Shown here piece by piece: positions 8,939 through 18,156 of a stretch of 64,000 bases of DNA. The translations under genes were made by a program, and so were the position numbers. The notes below the pieces were generated by a model. The model was not told the DNA's origin and did not search any database. It was given only the letters and a program-made list of their open reading frames with translations. The DNA comes from Neobacillus cucumis (GTDB lineage Bacteria; Bacillota; Bacilli; Bacillales_B; DSM-18226). The DNA is taken from positions 1-64,000 of the forward strand of contig NZ_JAMBOH010000025.1 in NCBI RefSeq assembly GCF_023715505.1, in the 5' to 3' direction. Each line of letters starts with the position of its first letter. The first letter of the stretch is position 1.

Positions 8939-9661
8939 CTATCTAATATGCCCTAAAAATTCCTTTGTCCGATCATGCTTTGGATTGACAAAAATGTCTT
9001 CTGGAATTCCTTGTTCAATAATATTTCCGCCATCCATAAAGATCACCCGGTCTGCTACTTCTTTTGCAAAACCCATTTCATGAGTAACGACGACCATGGT
9101 CATACCTTCCTTTGCCAGCTGCTTCATGACCGAAAGTACTTCCCCGACAAGTTCGGGATCTAGTGCAGAAGTAGGTTCATCGAATAGCATAACCGTCGGT
9201 TCCATCGCTAATGCCCGCGCGATCGCTACACGCTGCTTTTGCCCTCCAGATAAACGGTTTGGATATTCATCCGCTTTTGCTTCAAGCCCTACTTTTTTAA
9301 GAAGCTGGATTCCTTTTTCCTTTGCTTCTGTTTTGGTCATTTTTTTTAATAAAATAGGAGCTTCCATAATGTTCTGCAAAACCGTCATATGAGGAAAAAG
9401 ATTAAACTGCTGAAAAACCATGCCAATATCTTGACGAAGTTTATTCAACGCCGTCTCTTTGTTTTCTACCATTTTTCCATTAATCGTAATGCTCCCACCA
9501 TCAACCGACTCTAAATGATTCATACAACGAAGAAAGGTACTTTTCCCAGATCCGCTTGGTCCAATAATGACGACCACTTCACCTTGCGAGACATGTAAAT
9601 CGACACCTTTTAACACTTCTAAATCACCAAATGTTTTAATCACATTTTTGCATGTTATCAT
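8939..9661 (-). CDS. polar amino acid ABC transporter, ATP-binding subunit
   Basis: 240 residues, a typical single-domain importer ATPase. Walker A GPSGSGKS at residues 34-41, Q-loop in [15 protein letters not shown], signature [15 protein letters not shown], Walker [15 protein letters not shown] and the switch His in VVTHEMGF are all intact. It drives uptake with the permease, whose stop overlaps its start by four bases (ATGA), giving translational coupling. The GlnQ/TcyN-like family handles glutamine, cystine or other polar amino acids. The deacylases downstream suggest a modified amino acid as the cargo. Confidence 0.92.
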   Translation of the reverse strand: MITCKNVIKTFGDLEVLKGVDLHVSQGEVVVIIGPSGSGKSTFLRCMNHLESVDGGSITINGKMVENKETALNKLRQDIGMVFQQFNLFPHMTVLQNIMEAPILLKKMTKTEAKEKGIQLLKKVGLEAKADEYPNRLSGGQKQRVAIARALAMEPTVMLFDEPTSALDPELVGEVLSVMKQLAKEGMTMVVVTHEMGFAKEVADRVIFMDGGNIIEQGIPEDIFVNPKHDRTKEFLGHIR

Positions 9662-10320
9662 TCATAAGCACCTACCTTTTTCTCCACTTTCCCAACGATG
9701 AATGTCATGATCGTAGTAAGCACTAAGTAGATTAACCCAACTAGTAAAAAGATCTCCATATAACGATACGTACTACTTATTATTTGCTGACCCGTTCTGA
9801 GTAAATCATATAAAGCTATAGTTGATACGAGGGAGGATTCTTTAATTAAGGCAATAAATTCATTTCCTAGTGGGGGCAGCATACGGCGAAACGCTTGTGG
9901 TATAATCACCCTTCTCATCGCTTGTCCATAACTTAATCCAAGAGACCTTGCTGCTTCCATTTGTCCCTTATCAATCGACTGAATGGCGCCCCTGGCAATT
10001 TCCGCAATATAGGCCGCTGCATTAAGTGACAATGCGATGCAGGCGGAAACAAAAGGCGGCATCGTTAATACGGGAAAAACGGATGGGATCGCGAAATGGA
10101 TGATGAATAATTGCACTAAAAGAGGAGTTCCTCGAATCACCCAAATATAAAATCTGCTAATTTGTGAAAATAATTTATTGCTAGAAACACGGCCGAGACC
10201 GAATAGTAATCCTATAATACTTCCTGCGACTATCCCAATAACGGCTATTTCAACCGTTACCAAAGCCCCCTGTAATAAGTAGGGAAGATAAGTTAATGCA
10301 AATGATATAAAGTCCTTCAT
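9658..10320 (-). CDS. polar amino acid ABC transporter, permease subunit
   Basis: 220 residues from the ATG at 10320, chosen because AAAAGGAGAGAGG lies just upstream; a longer in-frame ATG at 10377 lacks a site. At least five membrane helices are visible. The cytoplasmic EAA loop reads [20 protein letters not shown], the contact to the ATPase in HisM/GlnP-type permeases. An N-terminal signature [19 protein letters not shown] is also standard. It forms the membrane channel of the importer, and the gene lies between the binding protein and ATPase genes. Confidence 0.92.
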   Translation of the reverse strand: MKDFISFALTYLPYLLQGALVTVEIAVIGIVAGSIIGLLFGLGRVSSNKLFSQISRFYIWVIRGTPLLVQLFIIHFAIPSVFPVLTMPPFVSACIALSLNAAAYIAEIARGAIQSIDKGQMEAARSLGLSYGQAMRRVIIPQAFRRMLPPLGNEFIALIKESSLVSTIALYDLLRTGQQIISSTYRYMEIFLLVGLIYLVLTTIMTFIVGKVEKKVGAYE

Positions 10321-10361
10321 TTCCCTCTCTCCTTTTGAAAAAACATAAAGCAAAAAACAAG

Positions 10362-10391
10362 ACGGATAAATCAGCATTCCGATTTATCCGT
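10362..10391 (-). terminator. intercistronic hairpin between binding protein and permease
   Basis: ACGGATAAATC pairs perfectly with GATTTATCCGT across an 8-base loop, followed on the minus strand by CTTGTTTTTTG. It starts 7 bases after the binding protein stop codon. A partial terminator or RNA-stabilising hairpin here would give more binding protein than permease, as in many ABC importer operons. Confidence 0.65.
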
Positions 10392-10398
10392 ATCCTTT

Positions 10399-11229
10399 TT
10401 ATTCTTTTGATTTGTCTGTTCCGAACCATTTCTTACTAGCTTCTGCGTAGGCTCCGTTATCCTTCACCGTTGCGATTGCTTTTTGTAACGCTTCTTCAAG
10501 ATCGTTATCACCTTTACGTACAGCAATCCCTACTGGAAGACTTTGGAATGAACTACCTACCACATCGAAAGCGTCAGGTTTGGATGTTTTGTAGTAACGG
10601 CCAACCGCTTCTGCAACAATAACGCCCTGTAAACGGCCAAGACCTAGGTCATTAAAGACATCTGTATAACCATTGTAAGTCTTTAATTCTTTAATTCCCT
10701 TAATCTCTTTCGCTGCACTTTCACTAGTTGAACCTAGTTGTACACCGACTATTTTTCCAGAAAGATCTTCTTTCGAATGGATCTTTTCAGGATTTCCTGA
10801 TTTAACTGCAACCACTTGTCCTAATTTCATGTACTCTACAAAATCAACCTTTTGCTTTCTTTCGTCAGTAATATTCATGGATGACATAATGATGTCATAT
10901 CGTTTTGCGTCTAATCCTGGTAAAATACCATCCCATGCAGTTGGTATAAATTCTACTTTCACACCAAGCTCTTTTGAAATGGCGTTTGCAAGATCAATAT
11001 CAAAACCTACTAACTTGTTTTGATCATTACGGTATTCCATTGGTGGAAATGTATCATCCACAGCTATTTTAAGAACGCCTTGTTTTTTTATATTTTCAAA
11101 TGTATTGCCTTCGGATTCTTTTTTACTCTGCTCATTCTTTGATTGATCAGGTAATTTAGGCTGAGTACCACATGCAGTTGCCATTAGAGCCACTGCTAAA
11201 ATGATTAAAATCTGGATGACTTTCTTCAT
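10399..11229 (-). CDS. amino acid ABC transporter substrate-binding lipoprotein
   Basis: 276 residues from the ATG at 11229, which follows AGGAGG by 9 bases; an upstream in-frame ATG would break the signal peptide. The lipoprotein signal MKKVIQILIILAVALMATAC ends in a lipobox cysteine, so the mature protein is anchored to the outer face of the membrane. A Ser/Lys/Glu linker precedes the SBP family 3 domain: LKIAVDDTFPPMEYRNDQ, GFDIDLANAISKELGVKVEF, WDGILPGLDAKRYDII and SMNITDERKQKVDF are diagnostic. It captures the amino acid or derivative and hands it to the permease. It is the first gene of a five-gene operon with a promoter at 11304-11332. Confidence 0.93.
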   Translation of the reverse strand: MKKVIQILIILAVALMATACGTQPKLPDQSKNEQSKKESEGNTFENIKKQGVLKIAVDDTFPPMEYRNDQNKLVGFDIDLANAISKELGVKVEFIPTAWDGILPGLDAKRYDIIMSSMNITDERKQKVDFVEYMKLGQVVAVKSGNPEKIHSKEDLSGKIVGVQLGSTSESAAKEIKGIKELKTYNGYTDVFNDLGLGRLQGVIVAEAVGRYYKTSKPDAFDVVGSSFQSLPVGIAVRKGDNDLEEALQKAIATVKDNGAYAEASKKWFGTDKSKE

Positions 11230-11303
11230 GTTGTTATTCCTCCTATATCTCACTATATCCCTTTACTAGTTTATCACAGTAAAATGTTTTATTTATGTAA
11301 CCC

Positions 11304-11332
11304 ATTGTAATTTTATACATAAAAAAATACAA
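11304..11332 (-). promoter_or_regulatory. sigma-A promoter of the amino acid import operon
   Basis: TTGTAT and TACAAT are separated by 17 bases on the minus strand, about 75 bases before the binding protein start. No convincing CodY box, T-box or cre site is seen in the leader. Confidence 0.55.
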
Positions 11333-11569
11333 TACCTTCGGGAAATGTTCGAATAATAAAATTTTTTCAATAGTTTTGATTATAATATGCACTGTCGGAA
11401 TCTTTGAGTTAATACTCTGCCTTCATTAAGGCACCCTAAGAACGCTTTTTCCGCTCCACTCCTTAATATGGGCTTCTTTACTCCAGTCTGAATATTCCCG
11501 GATAAAAGTAGGCAAGCAAACTTCTACAGCCATCTATGACTTATGCTGTTGTGTAAAAAGCTATTATAA
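11333..11569. other. intergenic with a short coding-like relic
   Basis: On the minus strand about 35 codons near 11430-11540 read VEVCLPTFIREYSDWSKEAH and IKEWSGKSVLRVP before a stop, with protein-like composition. No start, ribosome binding site or family is recognised, so it is at best a gene relic. Confidence 0.25.
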
Positions 11570-11597
11570 TTGAAAACTCTTTCATTTTATGTATAGT
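11570..11597 (+). promoter_or_regulatory. sigma-A promoter of the alditol oxidase gene
   Basis: TTGAAA, 16 bases, TATAGT, placed 37 bases before the start codon. Confidence 0.5.
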
Positions 11598-11634
11598 AAG
11601 AGATAAGTAAAAAAGTAAATATGGAGTGGGACTC

Positions 11635-12906
11635 ATGGAGAAGAAAAGAAATTGGGCAGGTAATTATCAATATAGTACAAATAACTGGCATGAACCTGAA
11701 TCTGTTGAAGAAGTTCAACAATTGGTTTCAAGTTTAAAAAAGCTGCGTGTGATCGGATCGCGTCACTCCTTTAATAGTATCGCAGATTCTAATGAGAATA
11801 TGGTATCCTTGTCGAAACTCAACAAGGTATTATCCATTGATCGAGAAAATCGAACTGTAACTGTGGAAGCAGGAATCAAGTATGGGGAACTTTGTCCAGT
11901 ACTTCAGCAACATGGCTTTGCCTTACATAACCTTGCTTCCCTTCCGCACATTTCGGTTGCTGGGGCTATTGCAACAGCTACACACGGTTCTGGCAATGGC
12001 AATCAAAATTTAGCTGCAGCGGTACGTGCGATGGAAGTGGTCACTGCTGATGGAAGTATTGTCACTTTTTCAAAAGAAAAATCGGAAGAAGAATTCCATG
12101 GCGCGATTGTTGGACTAGGTGGATTAGGTGTCGTCACAAAGCTTACACTAGATGTTCATCCAAGTCATCAAATGAGGCAGGATGTGTACGAGAACCTTCC
12201 GTTAGCACAATTAGAACACGATTTTGAACCCATTTTTTCTAGTGCCTATAGCGTTAGTTTGTTTACCGATTGGCAGGATGAGGGGATTAACCAGGTGTGG
12301 CTGAAGAGCAAACTGACGGATGATCAGATTATTTCTTTCGGAGAGGAATTCTATGGAGCAAAAGCGGCCAAAGAAAATCTCCATCCCGTACCGGGGGTTG
12401 GAGCAGAGAATTGCACAGCGCAGCTAGGGGTGCCAGGGGATTGGCTTGATCGGATGCCACACTTCCGAATGGATTTCACCCCAAGTAAAGGTAAAGAGCT
12501 GCAAAGTGAATATATTATGGCCCGCGAGCATGCCTATGACGCTCTTTGTGCGGTTAGTGAAATCCGTGAACAAATCGCACCACACCTATTGATATGCGAA
12601 GTGCGGACCATTGCCGTGGACCAGCTTTGGTTAAGCCCATCCTATAAGCAGGATTCCGTTGCCATTCACTTTACGTGGCAGGATAAATGGGAAGATGTTA
12701 AGAAGGTGCTGCCACTCATCGAAGCCCAGCTTGAACCTTTTCAAGCTAAGCCACATTGGGGAAAACTGTTTACTACCACACCTGCAGAAATACAGTCACT
12801 TTATGAAAAGATGCCTGCCTTTCAGCAGCTACTTATGGAGTATGATCCGAATGGCAAATTTCGTAATGCCTTTTTGAATAAATATATATTTAATGAGTCA
12901 GAGTGA
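11635..12906 (+). CDS. aldO: FAD-dependent alditol (xylitol) oxidase
   Basis: 423 residues from the ATG at 11635, which is 8 bases after GGAG; a GTG three codons upstream overlaps that site. Similarity to Streptomyces AldO runs end to end. NWAGN opens the protein, GSRHSFN holds the His (residue 44) that binds FAD covalently, and HNLASLPHISVAGA plus THGSG form the FAD pocket. SVSLFTDWQ, HPVPG, NCTAQLGVPG and the C-terminal KPHWGKLF complete the match. The family oxidises the terminal hydroxyl of xylitol, sorbitol or similar polyols to the aldose with release of hydrogen peroxide, in the cytoplasm. It stands alone with its own promoter. A decayed second copy lies at 4031-4129. Confidence 0.9.
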   Translation: MEKKRNWAGNYQYSTNNWHEPESVEEVQQLVSSLKKLRVIGSRHSFNSIADSNENMVSLSKLNKVLSIDRENRTVTVEAGIKYGELCPVLQQHGFALHNLASLPHISVAGAIATATHGSGNGNQNLAAAVRAMEVVTADGSIVTFSKEKSEEEFHGAIVGLGGLGVVTKLTLDVHPSHQMRQDVYENLPLAQLEHDFEPIFSSAYSVSLFTDWQDEGINQVWLKSKLTDDQIISFGEEFYGAKAAKENLHPVPGVGAENCTAQLGVPGDWLDRMPHFRMDFTPSKGKELQSEYIMAREHAYDALCAVSEIREQIAPHLLICEVRTIAVDQLWLSPSYKQDSVAIHFTWQDKWEDVKKVLPLIEAQLEPFQAKPHWGKLFTTTPAEIQSLYEKMPAFQQLLMEYDPNGKFRNAFLNKYIFNESE

Positions 12907-12978
12907 AATCACTAAGCAAAATAGAGTGATATTACTTGACTTCTACCCTATTAGTAGGTTGTATAAAAAAATGAATCA

Positions 12979-12997
12979 AGCCGCCAATTGGCGGCTT
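12979..12997. terminator. possible bidirectional hairpin
   Basis: AAGCCGCCAATTGGCGGCTT is a perfect inverted repeat 72 bases after the oxidase gene. It lacks a strong T run on the + strand; the minus strand side reads TTGATTCATTTTTTT. Confidence 0.4.
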
Positions 12998-13086
12998 TAA
13001 ACTTACTAGAATGACTAGAGCCATTATTCCCTACCTATCACTTAGCAAATCCACATGGAGAAAATAATGCTGATTTGTGAACTGCC

Positions 13087-13221
13087 CTACCAAAAAATAT
13101 CGTCCATATCTGGAAGGTAATAATGACTCCACCTTGTTGGGGTATCTTCATGATGTTGACCATAGATTTCTCTCTTTAAAAATGTAAATGCCTCCTCGCA
13201 GTATATAACCCTTACAAATAG
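13087..13221 (-). pseudogene. C-terminal gene relic
   Basis: An open stretch on the minus strand without a start codon reads IYCEEAFTFLKREIYGQHHE and then DTPTRWSHYYLPDMDDIFW before a stop. The composition is clearly protein-like, with a conserved-looking aromatic and acidic end. It is probably the last 40 codons of a gene whose body was deleted. The family is not recognised. Confidence 0.35.
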
Positions 13222-13261
13222 TTAAAAATAACCATACAAACTTAAAGGGGTAAAAAATCAA

Positions 13262-13741
13262 ATGCAGCAATTTTTGGCGAACTTGGACTTAGGAGCAAAG
13301 GGATTATGGTTTCCTGTTACAGCAAGTATTTTATTTGCACTAACAGTCCTAATGATTCCTAAAAAAAATATTTCTTGGAGAGAGATCTATATTACATTTG
13401 GTGTTGTAGGATTTATTACTTGGTTTAGCGATGGTCTAATTGCCAGGGAACTCGACCTTTTTGATATTGGAGACCCGAAAAAAGCGGGAATTGGGGATCT
13501 TCTTAGTTATACGTTTATACCAAGCTCACTTGCCATACTTTATTTAAATTACCTTACTCCTAATAATAAATGGAAATTAACATTTTGTTTCACAATAATT
13601 GCGCTTTTAATAGAATTTGGCATGGTCTATGTTGGGTATATGAAATACAAAGGATGGAATTGGTACGTTTCAATCATAGTTTTTCTTATCGCTTTCGGTT
13701 TTTTATTACCCATGCATATAAAGTTAATTAGAAAAGAGTGA
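13262..13741 (+). CDS. CBO0543-like integral membrane protein
   Basis: 159 residues; AAAGGGG lies about 12 bases before the ATG. Five hydrophobic segments are visible, including TASILFALTVLMI near residue 20, VVGFITWFSDGLI near 58, TFIPSSLAILYLNYL near 95, and two at the C-terminus. The aromatic motif GWNWYVSIIVF matches the GWN-W stretch of the CBO0543 family, small Bacillaceae membrane proteins that occur in multiple copies. A distant relative lies at 32456-32860. The function is unknown; the protein must sit in the cytoplasmic membrane. Confidence 0.6.
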   Translation: MQQFLANLDLGAKGLWFPVTASILFALTVLMIPKKNISWREIYITFGVVGFITWFSDGLIARELDLFDIGDPKKAGIGDLLSYTFIPSSLAILYLNYLTPNNKWKLTFCFTIIALLIEFGMVYVGYMKYKGWNWYVSIIVFLIAFGFLLPMHIKLIRKE

Positions 13742-13772
13742 CGGATGTTCTTTTTTTAATCCACAGCTTTTT

Positions 13773-13806
13773 AAGCGGACATTATTCTGTTAAATTATGT
13801 CCGCTT
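13773..13806 (+). terminator. rho-independent terminator
   Basis: AAGCGGACAT pairs perfectly with ATGTCCGCTT, followed by TATATAT. It ends the CBO0543-like gene. Confidence 0.6.
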
Positions 13807-14137
13807 TATATATATGAATTAAAATTGTTTACATCCGTTAATAGGGTTACTTCCCCCGACTTCTTGCCTACAAGAATGGTTATCAATTATTAAACCCAAA
13901 CACTCGACATATTTCCCTACATAATAAGTTTCCATCGGCCCCAGATAGCTAGTAGCAGGTTTCTTTTCTTCGGATAGATGACTCGCTTTTCTAATACAAA
14001 TCCTGGGCTCACTGCATACATCCTTAAAGTGTTTAATCCTTCATTACAATTGATCCTGCTACAGTGCCCTAGGATGTTATCAAGCACCCCTGCTGCCCAG
14101 TTATTCAAATTTTTCAGTCTTTCCCCTAAAAAATCAA
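13807..14137. other. no gene supported
   Basis: A 76-codon frame exists on the minus strand (13917-14147) but it has no ribosome binding site, runs into the terminator stem and has unconvincing composition. Nothing else is seen. Confidence 0.4.
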
Positions 14138-14178
14138 AAACACTCAAAATGTTGATTTCACAACATTTGTGAGTGTTT
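14138..14178 (-). terminator. rho-independent terminator of the two AKR genes
   Basis: A 17-bp stem with one bulged base (AAACACTCA-AAATGTTG pairing with CAACATTTGTGAGTGTTT) around a 6-base loop. On the minus strand it is followed by TTGATTTTTTAG. Confidence 0.75.
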
Positions 14179-14268
14179 CCTATTTATAAAATTAGTATCA
14201 GAATTTTTCTAACCAAAAATAATTGACTTCAACTGTTATCCAAAGGTAACCGCCTCTAATCCAACCTG

Positions 14269-15243
14269 TTACCAGATTGGTACGAACCCATTTATTTCTG
14301 TCAAAACAGATTCGATCTCATCGACAATGGTTTCGGGAATTTTGAAGCCAGATGCGATAGCATTTTCCTCCACTTGTTCAGGACGGCTGGCCCCAATAAT
14401 CGCAGAACTTACTCCAGGCTGTCTTAATACCCAGGCAAGTGCTAATTGCGACAATTTGATTCCTAGACCCTGTGCCATATTTTCGAGTTTTTGCACGCTT
14501 GTTAAAACATCATCATTTAAGTAACTAGTAATCCATCTGTTTGTTTCCTTATTGGCAGCACGGCTGGTGGATGGGATGTTTTGTCCAGGTTTATATTTTC
14601 CAGTCAAAATCCCTTGTGCCAACGGAGAAAATACGACTTGCCCCATTCCGTGTTTCTCACTGACAGGCAAAATCTCTTTTTCAATATAACGGACAAGTAT
14701 ATTATAAATGGGCTGATTGGATATGATCGGCCTAAAATTCTTTTCTTTTGCAACATGAGTGGCTTCTGTTATTTGTTCTGCCGACCATTCACTCACACCT
14801 GCATACAGGACCTTTCCTTGTGAAATTAAATCATCTAATGCTCGAAGCGTCTCTTCTACCGGTGTTTCAGAATCATAGCGATGACATTGATATAAATCAA
14901 TATACTCTACCCCAAGACGTTTCAAACTTGCCTCACATTGTTCGATAATATGTTTTCTCGAAAGTCCCTTGTCATTTGGGCCGTCTCCCATTGGAAAATA
15001 AACTTTCGTTGCTAACACATAACTGGAGCGTTGGTATTCCTTTAACGCTTCGCCTAAAACCACCTCTGCTGCTCCCCGGTTGTAGGCATTGGCTGTATCA
15101 AAGAAGTTAATTCCTAACTCATAGGCTTTATGAATACAAGCAATAGCCTTCTCCTTTTCTACGGCGGTTCCATATGTCAGCCAGCTCCCTAACCCAATTT
15201 CACTAACCTTTAAACCTGAGTTTCCCAGTTTACGATATTCCAT
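14269..15243 (-). CDS. aldo/keto reductase (Kv-beta / YhdN-like)
   Basis: 324 residues, normal AKR length. The NAD(P)H-dependent TIM barrel signature is complete: GINFFDTANAYNRGAAEVVL (Asp and Tyr of the tetrad), VLATKVYFPMG (Lys), IDLYQCHRYDSETPVEETLR (His) and a cofactor loop near SSAIIGASRPEQVEEN. The family reduces aldehydes and ketones in the cytoplasm; the substrate cannot be read from sequence. It lies 55 bases after another AKR gene on the same strand. The two share the insert FPMG-GPND-GLSRKH and so are related copies, probably one transcript ending at 14138-14178. Confidence 0.88.
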   Translation of the reverse strand: MEYRKLGNSGLKVSEIGLGSWLTYGTAVEKEKAIACIHKAYELGINFFDTANAYNRGAAEVVLGEALKEYQRSSYVLATKVYFPMGDGPNDKGLSRKHIIEQCEASLKRLGVEYIDLYQCHRYDSETPVEETLRALDDLISQGKVLYAGVSEWSAEQITEATHVAKEKNFRPIISNQPIYNILVRYIEKEILPVSEKHGMGQVVFSPLAQGILTGKYKPGQNIPSTSRAANKETNRWITSYLNDDVLTSVQKLENMAQGLGIKLSQLALAWVLRQPGVSSAIIGASRPEQVEENAIASGFKIPETIVDEIESVLTEINGFVPIW

Positions 15244-15298
15244 TACATCATCCTCCTGCTTTATTTGAATAAGAAATTAGGATAAAAGCCAATTAACT

Positions 15299-16315
15299 TT
15301 ATTCTCTCCCTCTATTTCGTTGGTTTATAGCATCCTCATTATATGGATAAGTCACATATATATCACTTGCTCTGTTTAATCGGTCGATTTGCTCCTTCGT
15401 TAATGACCAGCCTGCTGCACCAAGGTTTGCTTCCAACTGTTCCATCGTTCGGGCACCAATAATTGGAGCTGTTACAGCTGGTTGATTTAATAGCCAGTTA
15501 ATGGCCGCTTGGGCCGGCGTTTTTTCAGCTTCTTTCGCCACAGCATATAAAGTCTCTAGCACTTGCCATGTAAATTCATTATTATAATTGCTCCAGGACT
15601 CGCCCCAGCCCTCTTTTTCCGCTAAAGCCACACGAGTATTCTCAGGAGGGGTCACCATATCCTTGGTATATTTTCCGCTGAGCCATCCGCCGCGTAATGG
15701 GCTCCAAGGAATGACACCCAATCCTTCATTGATACAAACGTCTAGCAGTTCCCATTCTGTTGCCCGGCAGAGAAGATTATGTTGCGGCTGCAGACAGACA
15801 AATGCTTCCCAGCCATTTTGGCGGCTCGTGTCAATCGCCTTTTGCAATTGCCAGCCTTTAAAGTTACTTGCTCCAATATAGCGGACTAGTCCTTCACGAA
15901 CCAGATCATTTAATGTGCTTAATGTTTCTTCCAAAGGTGTACGTGGGTCCCAAGCGTGAACCTGATAGAGATCAATATAATCGGTACCAAGGCGGCGCAA
16001 GCTTTCTTTGACACCGTTCATTATATGTTTACGGCTTAAACCTATGTCATTTGGACCTTCCCCCATGGGAAAACGGACTTTTGTGGCAATGACAAAGTCA
16101 TCCCTTTTTTGTTCCTGCAGCCATTTGCCAACGATTTCCTCCGAAATCCCTCTGGTATATACATCGGCTGTGTCAATAAAATTGCCACCTTCTGCAACGA
16201 AACGGTCTAAGATTTTGAAGCTGTCTTGTTCACTTGTTTCACGGCCAAACGTCATCGTACCTAAACAAAGCTCACTAACTCTTAAACCCGTTTTTCCTAA
16301 ATAACGAAATTCCAT
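15299..16315 (-). CDS. aldo/keto reductase (GSP39-like)
   Basis: 338 residues. AKR tetrad positions: [20 protein letters not shown] (Asp, Tyr), [14 protein letters not shown] (Lys) and [20 protein letters not shown] (His). The segment [14 protein letters not shown] and the C-terminal [15 protein letters not shown] are the substrate loop and the NADP phosphate-binding loop. A ribosome site GGAGTG precedes the ATG. It is first of two AKR genes transcribed leftward. A cre-like site at 16463-16476 lies about 150 bases upstream and could place it under carbon catabolite control. Confidence 0.88.
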   Translation of the reverse strand: MEFRYLGKTGLRVSELCLGTMTFGRETSEQDSFKILDRFVAEGGNFIDTADVYTRGISEEIVGKWLQEQKRDDFVIATKVRFPMGEGPNDIGLSRKHIMNGVKESLRRLGTDYIDLYQVHAWDPRTPLEETLSTLNDLVREGLVRYIGASNFKGWQLQKAIDTSRQNGWEAFVCLQPQHNLLCRATEWELLDVCINEGLGVIPWSPLRGGWLSGKYTKDMVTPPENTRVALAEKEGWGESWSNYNNEFTWQVLETLYAVAKEAEKTPAQAAINWLLNQPAVTAPIIGARTMEQLEANLGAAGWSLTKEQIDRLNRASDIYVTYPYNEDAINQRNRGRE

Positions 16316-16462
16316 TGTGTTTCACTCCTTATTTTTTATATATGAACACGATTTTTGCGCAGGAACTAACGTATTTTCTCCCTAAATAATCCGGCTGCCA
16401 GCTTAATAGTTTTTAGCTTTTTCATCAAAACCTCCCATCAAAATAGTTTTTCGATTAAACTA

Positions 16463-16476
16463 ACTAAGCGCTTACA
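16463..16476. promoter_or_regulatory. cre-like site
   Basis: TGTAAGCGCTTAGT on the minus strand matches the Bacillus catabolite responsive element consensus with one mismatch. It lies between the leftward AKR genes and the rightward xylanase gene. Confidence 0.5.
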
Positions 16477-16599
16477 TCCCTATTATAATTAGTTTTTTAA
16501 AAATAGGAAAATAAATTGAATCGCCGTGTTTTCCATTATTACTTTAATTATTCCCTTACAAAGATTCATAAAAAAATGACTATGTTGCAAGATAGTTAG

Positions 16600-16628
16600 T
16601 TTACTGGATAGAGTAAGTTTGGTAAAAT
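16600..16628 (+). promoter_or_regulatory. candidate promoter of the xylanase gene
   Basis: TTTACT, 17 bases, TAAAAT, about 70 bases before the xylanase start. The -35 is weak. The cre site at 16641-16654 begins 12 bases downstream of the -10, where CcpA would block early transcription. Confidence 0.4.
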
Positions 16629-16640
16629 TTAATAGACATA

Positions 16641-16654
16641 CGAAAGCGTTTTCT
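16641..16654 (+). promoter_or_regulatory. cre site before the xylanase gene
   Basis: CGAAAGCGTTTTCT matches the cre consensus at all but the first base. Its position just after the predicted -10 fits CcpA repression of the xylanase-esterase pair by preferred sugars. Confidence 0.6.
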
Positions 16655-16698
16655 TCTCTTGAACTATACAAAAACATTTATGAAAATGGAGGTATAGA

Positions 16699-17976
16699 AT
16701 GGGCCGGACAAATGAATTTGCACACCGAAAGGCGCAGAAGACATTTAAACTTGTGGATGCAGCAGGAAATCCTGTTACAGGAAAGGAAGTATCTCTAAGA
16801 CAGAGCAACCATCAGTTTTTATTTGGCTGCGGTATTTTTGATACGATCAAAGTAGCAAATAAAAGTGTACCAGCAGACAGACTAGGATTTTTGGAAGATA
16901 AAATGGATAAGTTCTTAGATGTTTTTAACTTTGCCACACTCCCTTTCTATTGGGGAGTATTTCCTGACTATTGGGGAGGATTTGAGCCTGAAAAAGGAAA
17001 ACCACGGACAAACGAATTAAAGGCTGCGACACTTTGGTTAAAAGAAAGAAACGTAACCGTGAAAGGACATCCCCTTGTCTGGCACACAGCAACGGCTCCA
17101 TGGCTTTTGAATATGAGCAATGAAGACATCCTGAAAGCACAGCTGGCTAGAATTGAACGAGAAGTATCAGACTTCAAAGGATTAATCGATATGTGGGATG
17201 TCATCAATGAAGTGGTGATCATGCCCATCTATGATAAGTATGACAACGGGATTACAAGAATCTGTAAAGAACTTGGCCGTGTGGGTATGATTAAAGAAAT
17301 GTTTGCCAAAACACGTGAATGCAATCCTGGTGCGACACTATTATTAAATGATTTTAATACATCGATTAACTATGAAACTTTAATTGATGGATGTTTACAA
17401 GCAGGGGTTCCAATTGATGCGATTGGGATTCAGTCCCATCAGCATCAGGGATATTGGGGACGTGAGAAATTGGAAGAAGTACTGGAGCGTTTCTCCCACT
17501 TTGGTCTTCCGATTCATTTTACCGAAAACTCATTGTTATCCGGGCATCTTATGCCGCCTGAAATTGGAGACTTGAATGATTATCAGATTCCAGATTGGCC
17601 ATCTACACCAGAAGACGAAGAACGCCAGGCAAAAGAAGTGGAAGAAATGTATTCGATTCTATTTAAACATCCACAGGTAGAAGCCATTTCATCCTGGCAG
17701 TTCAGTGATTATGGGGCATGGATTGGTGCTCCCTCCGGTTTTATCAGAAAAGATAATAGTTTAAAACCATCTTATAAAGTCCTGCAGAAACTGATTAATG
17801 AAGACTGGTCCACAAATGTAAGCTGCAAGACAGATGAGAACGGACTGGTTTCCTTTAAAGGATTCCTTGGTGATTATGATCTTGTTTGTGATGATAAGAA
17901 AGTAAGCTTTCAATTAAATAAGGATGATGAAACAGTACAGATCGTAAATCTAATCAAAACAGATGTACTAGTATAA
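16699..17976 (+). CDS. GH10 endo-1,4-beta-xylanase, cytoplasmic
   Basis: 425 residues. The glycoside hydrolase family 10 barrel is clear: WGGFEPEKG, VKGHPLVWHTATAPWLL, MWDVINEV with acid/base Glu171, GIQSHQH, and HFTENS with nucleophile Glu276. A small C-terminal beta region (about 370-425) may be a domain of its own. No signal peptide is present (MGRTNEFAHRKAQ), so the enzyme probably works in the cytoplasm on imported xylo-oligosaccharides rather than on polymer outside. GGAGGT precedes the ATG. An esterase gene follows 180 bases later. The last His-containing GH10 motif is replaced by SSWQFSDYGAWIGAPSGF. Confidence 0.87.
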   Translation: MGRTNEFAHRKAQKTFKLVDAAGNPVTGKEVSLRQSNHQFLFGCGIFDTIKVANKSVPADRLGFLEDKMDKFLDVFNFATLPFYWGVFPDYWGGFEPEKGKPRTNELKAATLWLKERNVTVKGHPLVWHTATAPWLLNMSNEDILKAQLARIEREVSDFKGLIDMWDVINEVVIMPIYDKYDNGITRICKELGRVGMIKEMFAKTRECNPGATLLLNDFNTSINYETLIDGCLQAGVPIDAIGIQSHQHQGYWGREKLEEVLERFSHFGLPIHFTENSLLSGHLMPPEIGDLNDYQIPDWPSTPEDEERQAKEVEEMYSILFKHPQVEAISSWQFSDYGAWIGAPSGFIRKDNSLKPSYKVLQKLINEDWSTNVSCKTDENGLVSFKGFLGDYDLVCDDKKVSFQLNKDDETVQIVNLIKTDVLV

Positions 17977-18156
17977 ACAACCGGCTAATTTTCGGCATGT
18001 CCTGAGCATCGGGAAAAGCATATATGTCGGATTCAATGGTTTGTCCGCATAAATCATGCATTTGAAAAATCTTAAACGATGAATCTGGAAATGACCATTA
18101 AGGATTTGTACAGAGTATAAAAAGCAACCCCAAAAATTAATAGAGGTGATTTGGCT

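Noticed and set aside
13917..14147. 76-codon minus strand ORF
   Set aside because: It begins inside a terminator stem and has no ribosome binding site.
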